Source: JACRPH01 sp041665465 (GTDB lineage: Archaea; Nanobdellota; Nanobdellia; Woesearchaeales; GW2011-AR9). Taken from it: DNA of 64,000 bases. The notes below the pieces were generated by a model that saw only the letters and a list, made by a program, of their open reading frames with translations, made no database searches and was not told where the DNA came from. Of the stretch, positions 33,992 to 43,761 are shown in pieces. Made by a program: the position numbers and the translations under genes. The stretch is from assembly GCA_041665465.1 (NCBI GenBank), contig JBAYIU010000001.1, forward strand, positions 1 through 64,000, read 5' to 3'. Every line of letters starts with the position of its first letter. Within the stretch, counting starts at the first letter, position 1.

Positions 33992-35077
33992 CTATCCAAA
34001 ATTAGTGTTTTGATTATCCCCTAATTCTTCTGTGGTGTCCTTCTGTTCTTCTTCAGCAGCAATCTCTATCTTGGGTTCATTATTAACTACTACTTCAAAT
34101 TGTTGGAACATATATCTAGGAAGATAAGTTCGTTCATAATATTGATAGAACTCAATCATGTTAAAGTACTCAATCAAGTCTTTAAATTCTTCTCTTAACT
34201 GACTGATTAAATGTTTAATTCTGGTCTTATCAGTAGATTCAATATCTACTTCCATGTTCCAGTCACCGATAGTCTTGTTTACTTGAACTACTTCTCTAAC
34301 TCGTAAAAAGTGGTCTAACATCTGGATTTCACGTTCTTGACTGATGTTATGCAGAGTTAAGAATAGTCTAAACTTGTAGATCCCTAATTTATTGGTATCA
34401 ATAAGATACTTAATTCCCTTAATGACTTTTCTGCGTTTAAGGTTCTTTAATACTACTGCTGCAGTTTTGATATTTATCCCCGACAATTTTGCTAGGTGAC
34501 TAACTCTTAATAAAGGATTATCTAACAAGTTTTTCATCACTCGCATTTCATTTCCAGTAAACACTTCCACTTCTCTATCTCCGCCAATAATAATCTCTGG
34601 CTCAAAACTATTTACTAAAATGGGACTTTTAAGTAAGTAAGAACGAGGATAAATATGGGTAACTAGATTAAGAATCATCTTAAAGTTGTTTAAAGAAGGG
34701 ATCAGACTACACACTTTTCTTAATTCTTTATTAAATCGGGAAGGATTAGGCGATTCAATGTCCATACATAAGTCAAATTCCCCATTTAATTCATACATAG
34801 CTACAATATAGTTATTTTCACTTAATTTCTTGATAATTTCAATCTTATCCTTTTCACTGATATATCCCCCTTTGAAGTAAACCCTAAACATGATTAGGCC
34901 AAAATAGGAGTAATCAAAAATACAGTACGGATTATACAAGATTCCTTCCCTTTGCAGGCTCTTAAGAGTATACTTTATACGCTGAGGGCTTTTCTTAAGA
35001 ACTTGAGCCATTTCTTTGATTTTTCCTCTTCCATTTTCTGCTATCAGATAGAGTAAATCACTATTAATTTTAACCAT
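33992..35077 (-). CDS. Double Lrp/AsnC-type transcription regulator
   Basis: The 361-residue product has two Lrp-like units in tandem. The first HTH (LLYLIAENGRGKIKEMAQVL, ~8-60) is followed by an effector-like region (FDLCMDIESPN). The second HTH (~175-230, LKRRKVIKGIKY) is followed by GDWNMEVDIESTDKTR. The repeated (E/D)xxxDIES pattern marks both RAM-like halves. The C-terminal ~30 residues are acidic. Single proteins with two Lrp modules are an archaeal feature. Its target is unknown. Confidence 0.8.
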   Translation of the reverse strand: MVKINSDLLYLIAENGRGKIKEMAQVLKKSPQRIKYTLKSLQREGILYNPYCIFDYSYFGLIMFRVYFKGGYISEKDKIEIIKKLSENNYIVAMYELNGEFDLCMDIESPNPSRFNKELRKVCSLIPSLNNFKMILNLVTHIYPRSYLLKSPILVNSFEPEIIIGGDREVEVFTGNEMRVMKNLLDNPLLRVSHLAKLSGINIKTAAVVLKNLKRRKVIKGIKYLIDTNKLGIYKFRLFLTLHNISQEREIQMLDHFLRVREVVQVNKTIGDWNMEVDIESTDKTRIKHLISQLREEFKDLIEYFNMIEFYQYYERTYLPRYMFQQFEVVVNNEPKIEIAAEEEQKDTTEELGDNQNTNFG

Positions 35078-35184
35078 TTGGAGTAAAAGTTTTTATTTAC
35101 TTATAAATATTCCTATTTAAATGGATAAAAAGCAAAATAGCATAACCATAATGTTTAAATATAGGGATTAGTATACTAGTTGCT

Positions 35185-35976
35185 ATGGTGATGGAACTTA
35201 CTAAAAAAGGTATTTTTGATGCGGCAGTTCTATATTTAAGCAGTTTTGCATCAAATCCTCAAAAAGAAGAGCCATTAAAAGAAGGAGTTTCTGAACGTCA
35301 CCCAGGTAAGTTAAGTACGGGTACAATCTGGGTTTATGATGGCCGTACAGTTCTAGAACGAGCCATAAATCAAGAAGTTATCGTAAAGCGTCAAGGAATA
35401 AGAGACCCAATTAATGTTCCAAATTTGGAAGATTTAGCTGGATTGGTGCGTGCTACTCCCGATGCAGATATCACTTATTTTGTTAATACCGAGAATAAGA
35501 CCGTAACTCCAGTTAAAGGACAGTTACGTAATTATGATCGAAATGAGGATTTATATGCGATGGGTCAAAGATTACCTGATGACTTCTTATCTTATGATGG
35601 CAGTGTTCCTAAAGAGAATGTGGGTGGAAGAACAGATACAGCCATGTTAGCTGCTAAAGTAATGAATGCTGCTCCGGTTAGCGATGGTTCAGAAGTTAGA
35701 GTGATTATCGCTAAAGAAACACCTTATGCTAATACTGAATATGGAAAGATTGCAGAATTTGGTCCAGAAGGATTATTATACAAAGAATTCTTCTTAAAGA
35801 GAGACCCTACTCATACTGGTCCTTTTGTAGATGAAACTCAAAAGTTAGTAGGGGTATTGAGAGAATATAAACCAAGTGTAAGTGGTCCAGTAGAGTTGGT
35901 TCAAGAAAGTTATGTTTCTTTAGAATCTGGAAATGTAAATTATACTCCGGTTAGAGCTTTAGAAAGAGCAGCATAA
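35185..35976 (+). CDS. Unrecognised 263-aa protein
   Basis: Soluble, no Cys, mixed alpha/beta, beginning MVMELTKKGIFDAAVLYLSS. GTTTAAATATAGG at ~35152 is ~25-30 nt upstream of the start; a second ATG at 35191 is possible. The coding sequence has codon use like its neighbours. No family recognised. Confidence 0.6.
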   Translation: MVMELTKKGIFDAAVLYLSSFASNPQKEEPLKEGVSERHPGKLSTGTIWVYDGRTVLERAINQEVIVKRQGIRDPINVPNLEDLAGLVRATPDADITYFVNTENKTVTPVKGQLRNYDRNEDLYAMGQRLPDDFLSYDGSVPKENVGGRTDTAMLAAKVMNAAPVSDGSEVRVIIAKETPYANTEYGKIAEFGPEGLLYKEFFLKRDPTHTGPFVDETQKLVGVLREYKPSVSGPVELVQESYVSLESGNVNYTPVRALERAA

Positions 35977-36059
35977 ATATTTTTACTTTTTATCCAGGGC
36001 CTATTTTTAGATGTTTTTATTTGTTGAGAATACCCTGTCTCTTAGGGTGATTTGGATTT

Positions 36060-36761
36060 TTATTTCTTTAGATAATAGGTAGAAGAATTACCCCGTACTC
36101 TTCCCCGTTGATGATTAATATTACTGAAGTCATTAGCAGCAACTTCATCCAAAGAAAGAAGTAAAATGGTTTTGACGATAGAATCCGATCCTCTAAGCTT
36201 AGGTAATCTATGATATAAAGTAGAAAATTCTCCCCATCCTCCTCTCCCTGCTCCCTGGTCTAAATAACTATGGATACTCTTTGCTTGACGAATTCCCTCA
36301 TGCTCAGGAGAAATCTCTTCTTTTTTCATTGCTTTAGTTCTCATCTCAACAAACTCATCAAAAGAATGATAAATAAATAATGAGGGCACATCATAATTTG
36401 TTTCTTCAGCACAGAACAAATGATCCACTAATCCATTAGTGGTTCTCATGCCCCCTGGGGTTCTCCAAGGGATGTCCGTTTCTAAAACAGTTTTACCAAC
36501 GGTATCTTGGTGAGAAAATGATTTAATAACCTCAAATAAATCAGAGACATTAGTAGTGATATCCTCAACCACTTCGCTTGCTGAATTAAGTAATGGATCA
36601 TAAATGACAATATTACAACTAAGCCCTAAAGCTAAAGAATTCCTGACTCTTTGAATAGAATTATAAGTCGGATTTCTTACTAGTTCAGGTAAACTAAAAT
36701 TGGAGGGATTCTCTCCGGTCTCAAGGATCAGTTTTCTGAATTCTTCTCTATTTAAGGCCAT
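36060..36761 (-). CDS. Unrecognised 233-aa protein
   Basis: Soluble; a central aromatic/acidic part (FCAEETNYDVPSLF) and a basic C-terminus (HQRGRVRGNSSTYYLKK). A TATA (TTTATAAA, plus-strand 36784-36791) lies 25 nt before the start, fitting a leaderless message. The 83 bp between this stop and the gene at 35976 contain only T-rich sequence with a weak CCCT...AGGG hairpin. No family recognised. Confidence 0.6.
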   Translation of the reverse strand: MALNREEFRKLILETGENPSNFSLPELVRNPTYNSIQRVRNSLALGLSCNIVIYDPLLNSASEVVEDITTNVSDLFEVIKSFSHQDTVGKTVLETDIPWRTPGGMRTTNGLVDHLFCAEETNYDVPSLFIYHSFDEFVEMRTKAMKKEEISPEHEGIRQAKSIHSYLDQGAGRGGWGEFSTLYHRLPKLRGSDSIVKTILLLSLDEVAANDFSNINHQRGRVRGNSSTYYLKK

Positions 36762-36808
36762 AATCTTAGGAAAATACTTTAATTTATAAAGTTTTTGAGA
36801 GATATTAC

Positions 36809-37666
36809 TTAAGAGTAGTCATAACTCTTTTTACCTACAACCACATAAGAATCTTCTGTCTTTCTATCGATTACTTTAAATCCTGCTTTTTCCATTCTAG
36901 CGATGGCTTCTCCACCAAAATCTCTCCCTTTAGTAATTTGATGTTTTGGCAAGTAATGATATAACTTTCCTCTTTCTTTTAACACTCGATGGGCTTGCTG
37001 GTAATTTTTTAAAGAAAAGAAATCATCTGAACTTCTAGGTGTTCCGGCATCAAAGATGAGAAAGTCAAACTCTCCCTCTTTAAATTTGGTTATCTTTTGG
37101 ACAATATTGCCCCTTACTCGTTTAATCTTCTTATTCTCGAATAACTCTTGGGAATAAGGATTATATTTAGCGATCTCCGTGACGTTTTTATCAATTTCAA
37201 TAGTAATAATCTCTTCAGCAGTTTTAGCAGCAATTATGGCCGTGTATCCTAATCCTGTTCCGGAATCTAAAACTTTACCTTGCAGTTTATCTTGTTCAAC
37301 TCTTTCTACAAATTCTTTTTTGTGCATTGAGGTTCCCGATACTTGAAGAATGGGACGATAAGAAGTAGGAACTAATTTGTATAAAGAGTTGGTTTCTGGA
37401 GAAAAGAATTGTACTTTTTCTAACTGACTCTTAATTAAGACATAACAACTATGATCATTATCACGAATTTTTGGAAGAAGGATGTCCTGTTTATTGAACA
37501 AAAACCCTTTTGCGCTTAGTTTAATACTGGTTTGAGTAATCCCTAGATCTAAACTTACTTCAATCTCAGAAGATTTACATTTTATTGCTTGAGAAATTCT
37601 TTGTAAGTCTTTTGAACTAAGTATGGGTAACATATTTAAGAGGATTACTTTTTCTTTTAAAAACAT
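36809..37666 (-). CDS. SAM-dependent methyltransferase (COG2521-like)
   Basis: 285 residues. Class I motif I is VLDSGTGLGYTAI (~143-155), acidic motif II is ITIEID, and FDFLIFDAGTPRS matches motif IV. The N-terminal ~130 residues form a separate domain with YRPILQVSGTSMHKKE. It resembles a conserved archaeal methyltransferase family of unknown substrate (COG2521). A later ATG (37633, MLPILSSKD) is also possible as start. Confidence 0.75.
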   Translation of the reverse strand: MFLKEKVILLNMLPILSSKDLQRISQAIKCKSSEIEVSLDLGITQTSIKLSAKGFLFNKQDILLPKIRDNDHSCYVLIKSQLEKVQFFSPETNSLYKLVPTSYRPILQVSGTSMHKKEFVERVEQDKLQGKVLDSGTGLGYTAIIAAKTAEEIITIEIDKNVTEIAKYNPYSQELFENKKIKRVRGNIVQKITKFKEGEFDFLIFDAGTPRSSDDFFSLKNYQQAHRVLKERGKLYHYLPKHQITKGRDFGGEAIARMEKAGFKVIDRKTEDSYVVVGKKSYDYS

Positions 37667-37701
37667 TACTAATCTATATCCAGAAATATCATTAGTATAC
37701 T

Positions 37702-38625
37702 TTATTGTTGGTACCCAAAGGGATTTTGTATGCCTTTAACTGCAGCTAAAGTATGATAGTTTTTTCTTTCAAACATAACTCTTAAGGTCTCCATCTGTTC
37801 TGGAGTTAATGTTTTTAACTCTCTTCCACAAACTCCATTTCTCGCCTCTATTCTTCCAGGATCTTTTGAAAGTAAAACCTTCTTTCCCTCTAATAAATCT
37901 CTTTTTAGGTATTCCAATGCAGATTCTAAGCTCATAAACCCGGTTAATGCACTTGAATTATAATGACAGAAGGTTTCACTTCCGGTATCACATCTATCTC
38001 TTCCAATAAATACTTGACATCCATAGTCGTTAAGTCCTTTTTCTCCTTGACCAAAATTAATTAGTGATCTTTCATATCTTTGTTTAAGTTCTTGACGATA
38101 TTTTGCTGTGGCCCAACCACTTTCCATTCGAAGAATGGCCTCTGCTAATTGTTCTGAAGTAAATATACCTCGAGAGATTGCCAGGTCTAACAACTTAGAA
38201 TTGTGCTCGTAATCATCAGGAATCATAGTTGGATGTAACTTCCCAGCATTTATTGCAGCCCAATAGGTTCTTAATGATCCCTCAGACTTAGCTAAATCAT
38301 TAACTCGATCGTAATCAATTATACTTCCTCCACAAACGATGATTTGATCTGCCGCCGATTCTAGACTCATCGGGAAAGCATGTGAGGTATCTGCTTCAGT
38401 AAGAGAAGTGAGAATGGGAAGTGCTCGACGAGGATGAAATATAGCATCTTCCGCAAGACGTGAAATAACTCCAATCACATTTGACTCATCGTGAGCAGCT
38501 GGTCCTAAAGATTGACGAAACATTTCTTGATCAAATCCGAAATAACGTAAAATTGAGGGTTTAATTTCTTCTAAATCAGAATATCCTCTGGATACTAAAG
38601 ACCAAAATTGTTGTTCGGTGTTCAT
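37702..38625 (-). CDS. Unrecognised 307-aa protein
   Basis: Soluble, helical, with Cys residues in DRCDTGSETFCHYN and GVCGRELKTL that might bind metal. TTTATAAA (38649-38656) is 24 nt before the ATG and CAGTAGTT lies a further ~13 bp upstream. No family recognised. Confidence 0.6.
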   Translation of the reverse strand: MNTEQQFWSLVSRGYSDLEEIKPSILRYFGFDQEMFRQSLGPAAHDESNVIGVISRLAEDAIFHPRRALPILTSLTEADTSHAFPMSLESAADQIIVCGGSIIDYDRVNDLAKSEGSLRTYWAAINAGKLHPTMIPDDYEHNSKLLDLAISRGIFTSEQLAEAILRMESGWATAKYRQELKQRYERSLINFGQGEKGLNDYGCQVFIGRDRCDTGSETFCHYNSSALTGFMSLESALEYLKRDLLEGKKVLLSKDPGRIEARNGVCGRELKTLTPEQMETLRVMFERKNYHTLAAVKGIQNPFGYQQ

Positions 38626-38775
38626 CTTTATTTTTTAAAGAGGGATTATTTATAAATGTTTCCATTATAACTACTGTCTAGAGATTACATTTTAATCCCC
38701 TTTGTAAAAGATACGATTCTTATAACTTTTACTAATATTTATAAATTCGAAGAAAGTTCTTATCTTGGTGATAAT

Positions 38776-39081
38776 ATGGGGATACATCATGAATTTAAAG
38801 AATTTTTAGAACACTATAAAGTAATCGGATTAGCAATTGCATTTATCATGGGCGCTGCTGCCACTGCTTTAGTTCAATCTTTAGTTAAGGATATTATCAT
38901 GCCTATCATTACTCCTTTTATTCCTGGAGGAGGTTGGCAAACGGCTACTTTTAGTATGGGTCCGATAGTGATTAGTTGGGGAGCTTTCTTAGCTGCTTTG
39001 ATTAACTTTGTTATCTTAGCTTTGGTAGTATTTGCTGTAGCTAAGTGGGTATTGAAAGAAGAGAAAGTTGAGAAGAAGTAA
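38776..39081 (+). CDS. mscL: Large-conductance mechanosensitive channel
   Basis: The 101-residue product has N-terminal amphipathic helix HEFKEFLEHYK, TM1 with GLAIAFIMGAAATALVQSLVKDIIMPII, a short periplasmic-side loop, then TM2 and a basic tail. This matches MscL, which opens at high membrane tension to release solutes in osmotic shock. Slightly shorter than bacterial MscL (~130) because the loop and C-terminal bundle are reduced. GGTGATA precedes the ATG. Confidence 0.9.
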   Translation: MGIHHEFKEFLEHYKVIGLAIAFIMGAAATALVQSLVKDIIMPIITPFIPGGGWQTATFSMGPIVISWGAFLAALINFVILALVVFAVAKWVLKEEKVEKK

Positions 39082-39120
39082 TTAGAAACGTTTATATTCT
39101 TTTATTTTATTCTGATTATT

Positions 39121-39783
39121 ATGAAACTTCATATCTATCTCTTCCGACATGCTCAAACCTATTATAATCGGGATCATAAATTTACCGGTTGGAAAGATTC
39201 TAAATTAACTCCCTTAGGAATAAAACAGGCTCGACTAATTGCTAACAAATTAAAGAAAAAGAAAATTGATGTGGCTTTCTCAAGTCATTTATCTCGTTCT
39301 AAAGATACATTAAAAGCAATTTTAAAGTATCATCCGGAATGTAAAAAGAAAATTGTTGACGATAGAATGATTGAACGTTCTTACGGAAAGTTGCAAGGAA
39401 CTTCACATACTCAATTTGTGCACTTAATGGGTGAGCAGGATTATAAGATGATGTTGCATTGGCATAAAATAGATCATCTTCATGGAAAAGAGAGAACAAA
39501 TTTCATTCGCAAGCATGGAGAAACAGATTTACAAGTCGTACGCAGAAGTTATGCTCATGTTCCTCCTAAGGGCGAAAGTGTGCAAATGGTGGAGAAGAGA
39601 GTAAATTACTTCATCCAAGATCTATTAGAGTTCATGGCCTTTAATAAAGTGAACGTAGCTATTTCTGCTCATGGTAATTCTATGCGTCCTTTTCGTCGCT
39701 ATTTTGAGCACTTAACTGTTCATGAGATGATGGAATTAGAAAACCCCTGGGACGATTATTTTGAGTATACCTTAGAAATCTAA
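39121..39783 (+). CDS. Histidine phosphatase/phosphoglycerate mutase family
   Basis: 220 residues. RHAQT (9-13) carries the phospho-accepting His, followed by FTGWKDSKLTPLGIKQA, typical of cofactor-dependent phosphoglycerate mutase; the second active-site His is in SAHGNSMR. The sequence fits a 2,3-bisphosphoglycerate-dependent mutase more than a generic phosphatase. Likely glycolytic. The 3' end overlaps the next convergent gene by 4 nt. Confidence 0.85.
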   Translation: MKLHIYLFRHAQTYYNRDHKFTGWKDSKLTPLGIKQARLIANKLKKKKIDVAFSSHLSRSKDTLKAILKYHPECKKKIVDDRMIERSYGKLQGTSHTQFVHLMGEQDYKMMLHWHKIDHLHGKERTNFIRKHGETDLQVVRRSYAHVPPKGESVQMVEKRVNYFIQDLLEFMAFNKVNVAISAHGNSMRPFRRYFEHLTVHEMMELENPWDDYFEYTLEI

Positions 39784-40139
39784 TTATTGATAGTAGTCTG
39801 CAATTTTCTTTTTGGTTTATCCCCAGAAGCAAAATATTTTTCGATATCTTTAAATTGGTGCAATTCTATCTCTATTTTACCCAACTCCTTCAGACCTTTG
39901 GGAGTAAAAAAAATCACGTGATCATCATATTTAATCAGTTTTTGGTCCTCTAAACTCTCTAGATTCTTATACAAAGCACGTTCTTGTTTAGTTACAATTC
40001 CCGAGTATAAGATCCAATCGATAAACGTTATCTTTGAGGTCCTTAAAGTAAGAGGTTTCTCTACTAATGGCTGATTGATCACTTTGTAAAACTGCCCTAA
40101 GGAATACAGAATAAGTTTTTCTACTTGAGTTAGAGCCAT
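39780..40139 (-). CDS. Winged-helix-like small protein
   Basis: The 119-residue product is basic. A winged-helix arrangement seems likely: IDWILYSGIVTKQERALYKNL, LEDQKLIKYDDHVIFFTPKGLKELG. The terminal charged segment ends KPKRKLQTTINN. Probably DNA-binding. Family not recognised. Confidence 0.5.
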   Translation of the reverse strand: MALTQVEKLILYSLGQFYKVINQPLVEKPLTLRTSKITFIDWILYSGIVTKQERALYKNLESLEDQKLIKYDDHVIFFTPKGLKELGKIEIELHQFKDIEKYFASGDKPKRKLQTTINN

Positions 40140-40187
40140 ATTATACCTTAAAGTAATTGAAATATAAAAACATTTGCTGAGAAAAGA

Positions 40188-41441
40188 CTAACGTCTTCTG
40201 AACGGCTTTCGTGGACCGCCTTGACCAGGTCTTCGAGGACCACTATGGTGACTAAATCTTCCTCTAGATCTATCTACTAACGAGGTTGCTGCAGCACCAA
40301 AAGCATTCTTAGCCTGTTCAGAATGATATTTGTGTTCTATTATAGGGATAGTCATTCGAGTAAGTTTTTCAATATCTCGAAGGAAGTTACGTTCATCTGC
40401 AGCACAAAATGAGTATGCTGTTCCATCTGCTCCTGCTCGAGCTGTACGTCCGATTCGATGTACATAACTCTCTGGCTCGTTAGGCAAGTCAAAATTTATT
40501 ACATGGGAGATTTGTTCGATATCGATGCCCCTAGCGGCAATATCCGTTGCTACTAATACTCTTGAATGACCAGATTTAAAATTTTGTAACGCTTTAGTTC
40601 TTTGAACTTGAGACTTATTGCCATGAATAGCATCTGCAACGATATGATTTCTTTCAAGCATTCTAGCAACTTTATTGGCTCGACTTTTAGTTCTAGTAAA
40701 AACTAAGACACATTTAAGATGATCATGCTTCAACAGTTCTAACAACAACAAGTCTTTATTATTTTGATCAACAAAAAATACTCGTTGTTCTACTTTCTCT
40801 ACGGTAGTGGCTTGAGGAGCTACTTCTACCTTAATTGGATTAGTTAATAATCGGGCGGCAAGGTCAGCTATCTTTCCAGACCAGGTGGCTGAGAAAAATA
40901 AAGATTGACGTTGTTGAGGTAAAGCTAAAGTAACTTTACGTACGTCATTGATGAACCCCATATCTAACATTCTATCTGCTTCATCTAAAACAAAAAATTC
41001 AACTGTTTTAAGTTTGATATATCCTTGGTTCATTAAATCTAGTAATCTACCAGGAGTAGCTATTAAGATGTCCACTCCTCGAGAAAGAGCTTTAACTTGC
41101 GGTTGTTGGCCTACTCCTCCAAATATTACTGTGTGTCTAAACCCTAAGAATTGTCCATAAACTGAAAAACTTTGATCAATCTGTGCTGCTAATTCTCGGG
41201 TAGGAGCAAGAACTAAAACTCTGATCCCACCATTAGGTTTTCGATCTAAAGACATTCGTTGAAGTATTGGAACAACAAATGCAGCAGTCTTACCCGTTCC
41301 GGTTTGAGCGATACCCACCAAATCTTTACCTTCTAATAATGGCGGAATAGCTTGAGCTTGAATAGGAGTAGGAACAGTATATCCTTCTTTAGCTAACGCT
41401 TTTTGGATTGGTTCAATCAATTTTAAATCTTTAAAAGTCAT
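40188..41441 (-). CDS. DEAD-box RNA helicase
   Basis: 417 residues with all motifs: Q motif and GIAQTGTGKTAAF, APTRELA, TPGRL, VLDEADRM, FSATW, VATDIAARGIDIE and HRIGRTARAG. An RNA-dependent ATPase that remodels RNA or RNP complexes, often in ribosome assembly or cold stress. The C-terminus is basic and G/R/P-rich (HHSGPRRPGQGGPRKPF), likely an RNA-binding tail. Single gene with a short leader. Confidence 0.95.
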   Translation of the reverse strand: MTFKDLKLIEPIQKALAKEGYTVPTPIQAQAIPPLLEGKDLVGIAQTGTGKTAAFVVPILQRMSLDRKPNGGIRVLVLAPTRELAAQIDQSFSVYGQFLGFRHTVIFGGVGQQPQVKALSRGVDILIATPGRLLDLMNQGYIKLKTVEFFVLDEADRMLDMGFINDVRKVTLALPQQRQSLFFSATWSGKIADLAARLLTNPIKVEVAPQATTVEKVEQRVFFVDQNNKDLLLLELLKHDHLKCVLVFTRTKSRANKVARMLERNHIVADAIHGNKSQVQRTKALQNFKSGHSRVLVATDIAARGIDIEQISHVINFDLPNEPESYVHRIGRTARAGADGTAYSFCAADERNFLRDIEKLTRMTIPIIEHKYHSEQAKNAFGAAATSLVDRSRGRFSHHSGPRRPGQGGPRKPFRRR

Positions 41442-41522
41442 ATTTTAGGAGAAAAGAGGTGTCCTTTTATAAAATATAGTTTTGAATATGGGAATTCTAG
41501 TTTGATTTAACGAAAATAAGTT

Positions 41523-42392
41523 TCAAGGACGAGGAGAATTCATCTGTTCAAGGAACTCACCATGGACATATTTTAAAATACTTAATCTGAGAGAACATAG
41601 GGCAGAATAATTTATTCCTTCTTGCTCATCTGCAGAGTGAAAGCGAACTAGAGGTTGTGCCGAAATAGACCTTGTAGCGTCTCTTAATCTAGTGTATAAA
41701 TTTTGATGATTACCAAATATGTGATTCCATCCACTACCACACACTATTCTTCCATCTAATCCCTTAATTAATTCAGCCGTTGCTTGATCTCGCTCGTTCA
41801 TTTGATAAAAATCATGTGTTTCCTTATCTTCCTTATCGGGTGGCAAAAGGTAAGTGCAATCCAGACATTCTTGAAAAAAAAGGATGTCTTCAGGGGAACC
41901 ATTTTTTAGAATATCATAAACTCCTTCAAATGCCCAATTCCCCAATTCTTTTTTTACTGCTTCATAACTACGTTTTAAGCCTATACCACAAATCATCAAA
42001 TAGTCATGAAGAGAAGCATCTTTGAATGTATCACTTGTAAATCTCTTTCTTTCTTCGGGTTCGTTTCTTGTCCTTCTATTTTGTTCATCAAGATTTTCTA
42101 AAACCTTATCTACTCCTTCATCAAGAAAATGAAGTTCCACTCCCGAAACTTCTGCTTGATAAGTTTTAGCTGCTAAATATCCCCCACACACTAATTCTCT
42201 TAGTTTTAATCTTCTTTCTAGAGGAAATAATGATTCAAGTTTCTTTAAGTTTTCTTGAACGATATGAAAATGATCTAATGTTCCTTCTAAGACAATGTGA
42301 TCTGGACGAGCTCGACGGAAAAGGTTCAGATAACGCCCGGATTTACATAAATCAAGATGATGTTCTCCAACAAGATCAATTGAAGTAAGCAT
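41523..42392 (-). CDS. TraB/PrgY-like protein (tentative)
   Basis: 289 residues. Motifs recall the TraB/TIKI superfamily: DLVGEHHLDL near the N-terminus (GxxH), IVLEGT, LHFLDEG, MNERDQATAEL and CGSGWNHIFG (a second GxxH). In related proteins these residues bind metal in a protease-like fold. Substrate unknown, and a signal peptide is absent. TTTATAAA plus a further upstream AGTGATAAC segment lies before the start. Divergent from PAC2. Confidence 0.45.
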   Translation of the reverse strand: MLTSIDLVGEHHLDLCKSGRYLNLFRRARPDHIVLEGTLDHFHIVQENLKKLESLFPLERRLKLRELVCGGYLAAKTYQAEVSGVELHFLDEGVDKVLENLDEQNRRTRNEPEERKRFTSDTFKDASLHDYLMICGIGLKRSYEAVKKELGNWAFEGVYDILKNGSPEDILFFQECLDCTYLLPPDKEDKETHDFYQMNERDQATAELIKGLDGRIVCGSGWNHIFGNHQNLYTRLRDATRSISAQPLVRFHSADEQEGINYSALCSLRLSILKYVHGEFLEQMNSPRP

Positions 42393-42536
42393 TTTTAACT
42401 TAAATAGGCTTTAATTTATAAATGTTTCTTATTATACTCACTATGCAGTGATAACTAGTCTCCATTGTTCAAAACCAGAAAGATATTTAAACCAGATAAA
42501 TCTACCACAATCATTCAAAATAAAAAGGTGATGATG

Positions 42537-43244
42537 ATGAAATTAATTCTTAAAAAGAAGCCTAAGGGCGTAACTATCATTGAAGGATTTCCTGGATTTG
42601 GATTAATTGGTACGATTGCTTCAGAATATTTAATGGATCATTTGAAGATGGAGAAGATTGGCATTGTAGAAATGGATGAAATTCCTGCTATGGTAGCTGT
42701 ACATCAAAATCGGGTGATAGAACCGATGTCTATTCATTACAATAAAGAATATAATATTGTTATCGTGCATGCAATTAACATCGGAAAGGATTTGGGTTGG
42801 AAACTAGCAGATTTAATTTTAGAATTAGCTGATGTCTTACAAGCTAAAGAGATTATCTGTTTAGAAGGAGTTGGATCACCTAATCCTGATGCAGGTAGAG
42901 TATTTTATTACACTAATGGAATGAGAACTGTGGGTAAGGAATTAGGAGGATACGCAAAACCTTTAATGGAAGGTATTGTGGTCGGAGCAACAGGAGCTTT
43001 ACTGGCTAAAGACGTTAAAATGTCGTTAGTGGCCTTCTTTGCAGAGGCTCATAGCAATATGCCTGATAGCAAAGCTGCTGCTGAAATCATTAAAGCTTTA
43101 GATGCTTACACCGGTTTAAATGTTGATCCTAAACCTTTATTAAAACAGGCACAGGAATTTGAAGAAAAGTTAAAAGGCTTGTTAAATAAAGGTCAAAAGG
43201 CTGAAGAGATTCAACAGAAAAAAATGTTGAATTATGTGGGATAG
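42537..43244 (+). CDS. Proteasome assembly chaperone family (PAC2) protein
   Basis: 235 residues. IIEGFPGFGLIGTIASEYLMDHL and LEGVGSPNPDAGRVFYYTN match the archaeal PAC2 (DUF75/PbaB-like) family, which helps assemble the 20S proteasome. The C-terminus is a helical charged tail ending MLNYVG. Three consecutive ATGs follow GGTG; the third (42537) has the best Shine-Dalgarno spacing. The proteasome genes are not here. Confidence 0.85.
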   Translation: MKLILKKKPKGVTIIEGFPGFGLIGTIASEYLMDHLKMEKIGIVEMDEIPAMVAVHQNRVIEPMSIHYNKEYNIVIVHAINIGKDLGWKLADLILELADVLQAKEIICLEGVGSPNPDAGRVFYYTNGMRTVGKELGGYAKPLMEGIVVGATGALLAKDVKMSLVAFFAEAHSNMPDSKAAAEIIKALDAYTGLNVDPKPLLKQAQEFEEKLKGLLNKGQKAEEIQQKKMLNYVG

Positions 43245-43297
43245 TCTAGAAAACGATTTAAATGACTTATTTTTAATTATTATTTAGGTGATATAAA

Positions 43298-43561
43298 ATG
43301 GAAGCAAGAATTAGAAATGATGATTTAGAAGGAACTTATCGAGTTTTAATGCACGGAATGGTGGAATTGCAAGCATTGACTAAAACCAAACCCAAAAAAG
43401 AGTGGGAGTTAATGGCAAAGAAATTGCAGAGCGAACTTACCCTTTTATTACGTCGTATACAAACTACTCGACCCGGAACATCTGCAGAAAGATTGTTTGT
43501 TACTGATGCTAATGGGAAAGTTCTAAGCGCCTTGAGTAGTCTTCAATTAATGCTTAGATAA
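43298..43561 (+). CDS. Unrecognised 87-aa protein
   Basis: Helical, basic, soluble. TTTAGGTGATATAAA precedes the ATG (good Shine-Dalgarno AGGTGA), and TTTAAATGAC lies near 43256. It follows PAC2 and may be co-transcribed. No family recognised. Confidence 0.6.
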   Translation: MEARIRNDDLEGTYRVLMHGMVELQALTKTKPKKEWELMAKKLQSELTLLLRRIQTTRPGTSAERLFVTDANGKVLSALSSLQLMLR

Positions 43562-43650
43562 TTCTTACTTAATTATTTTAGTTCTAAAATCTTTAGGCAT
43601 TAATCAAATAATTAGGGAGAGAATTTATTCTTCAAGGTTTGAGTTTTGCT

Positions 43651-43690
43651 TAAAACATTTAGATGTCTCTTACCGAAAGAATTAATCTTT
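43651..43690. repeat. Imperfect direct repeat, left copy (candidate attachment site)
   Basis: Contains TTTAGATGTCT (43658-43668) followed by ACC, AAAGA and TAATC blocks in the same order as the copy at 45284-45323. It lies in the non-coding 200 bp before the DUF5680 gene. The pair brackets the integrase; attL/attR-like or dif-like function is inferred. Confidence 0.4.
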
Positions 43691-43761
43691 AATTAATTCT
43701 TTCATTCTATAACCTTCTTATCTAAAACTAGAACCTATAAGCAGATAGTTAAGGATAATTC

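Noticed and set aside
36000..36059. Hairpin CCCT...AGGG as a riboswitch
   Set aside because: Only a four-base-pair stem before a T-rich tract; at most part of a terminator.
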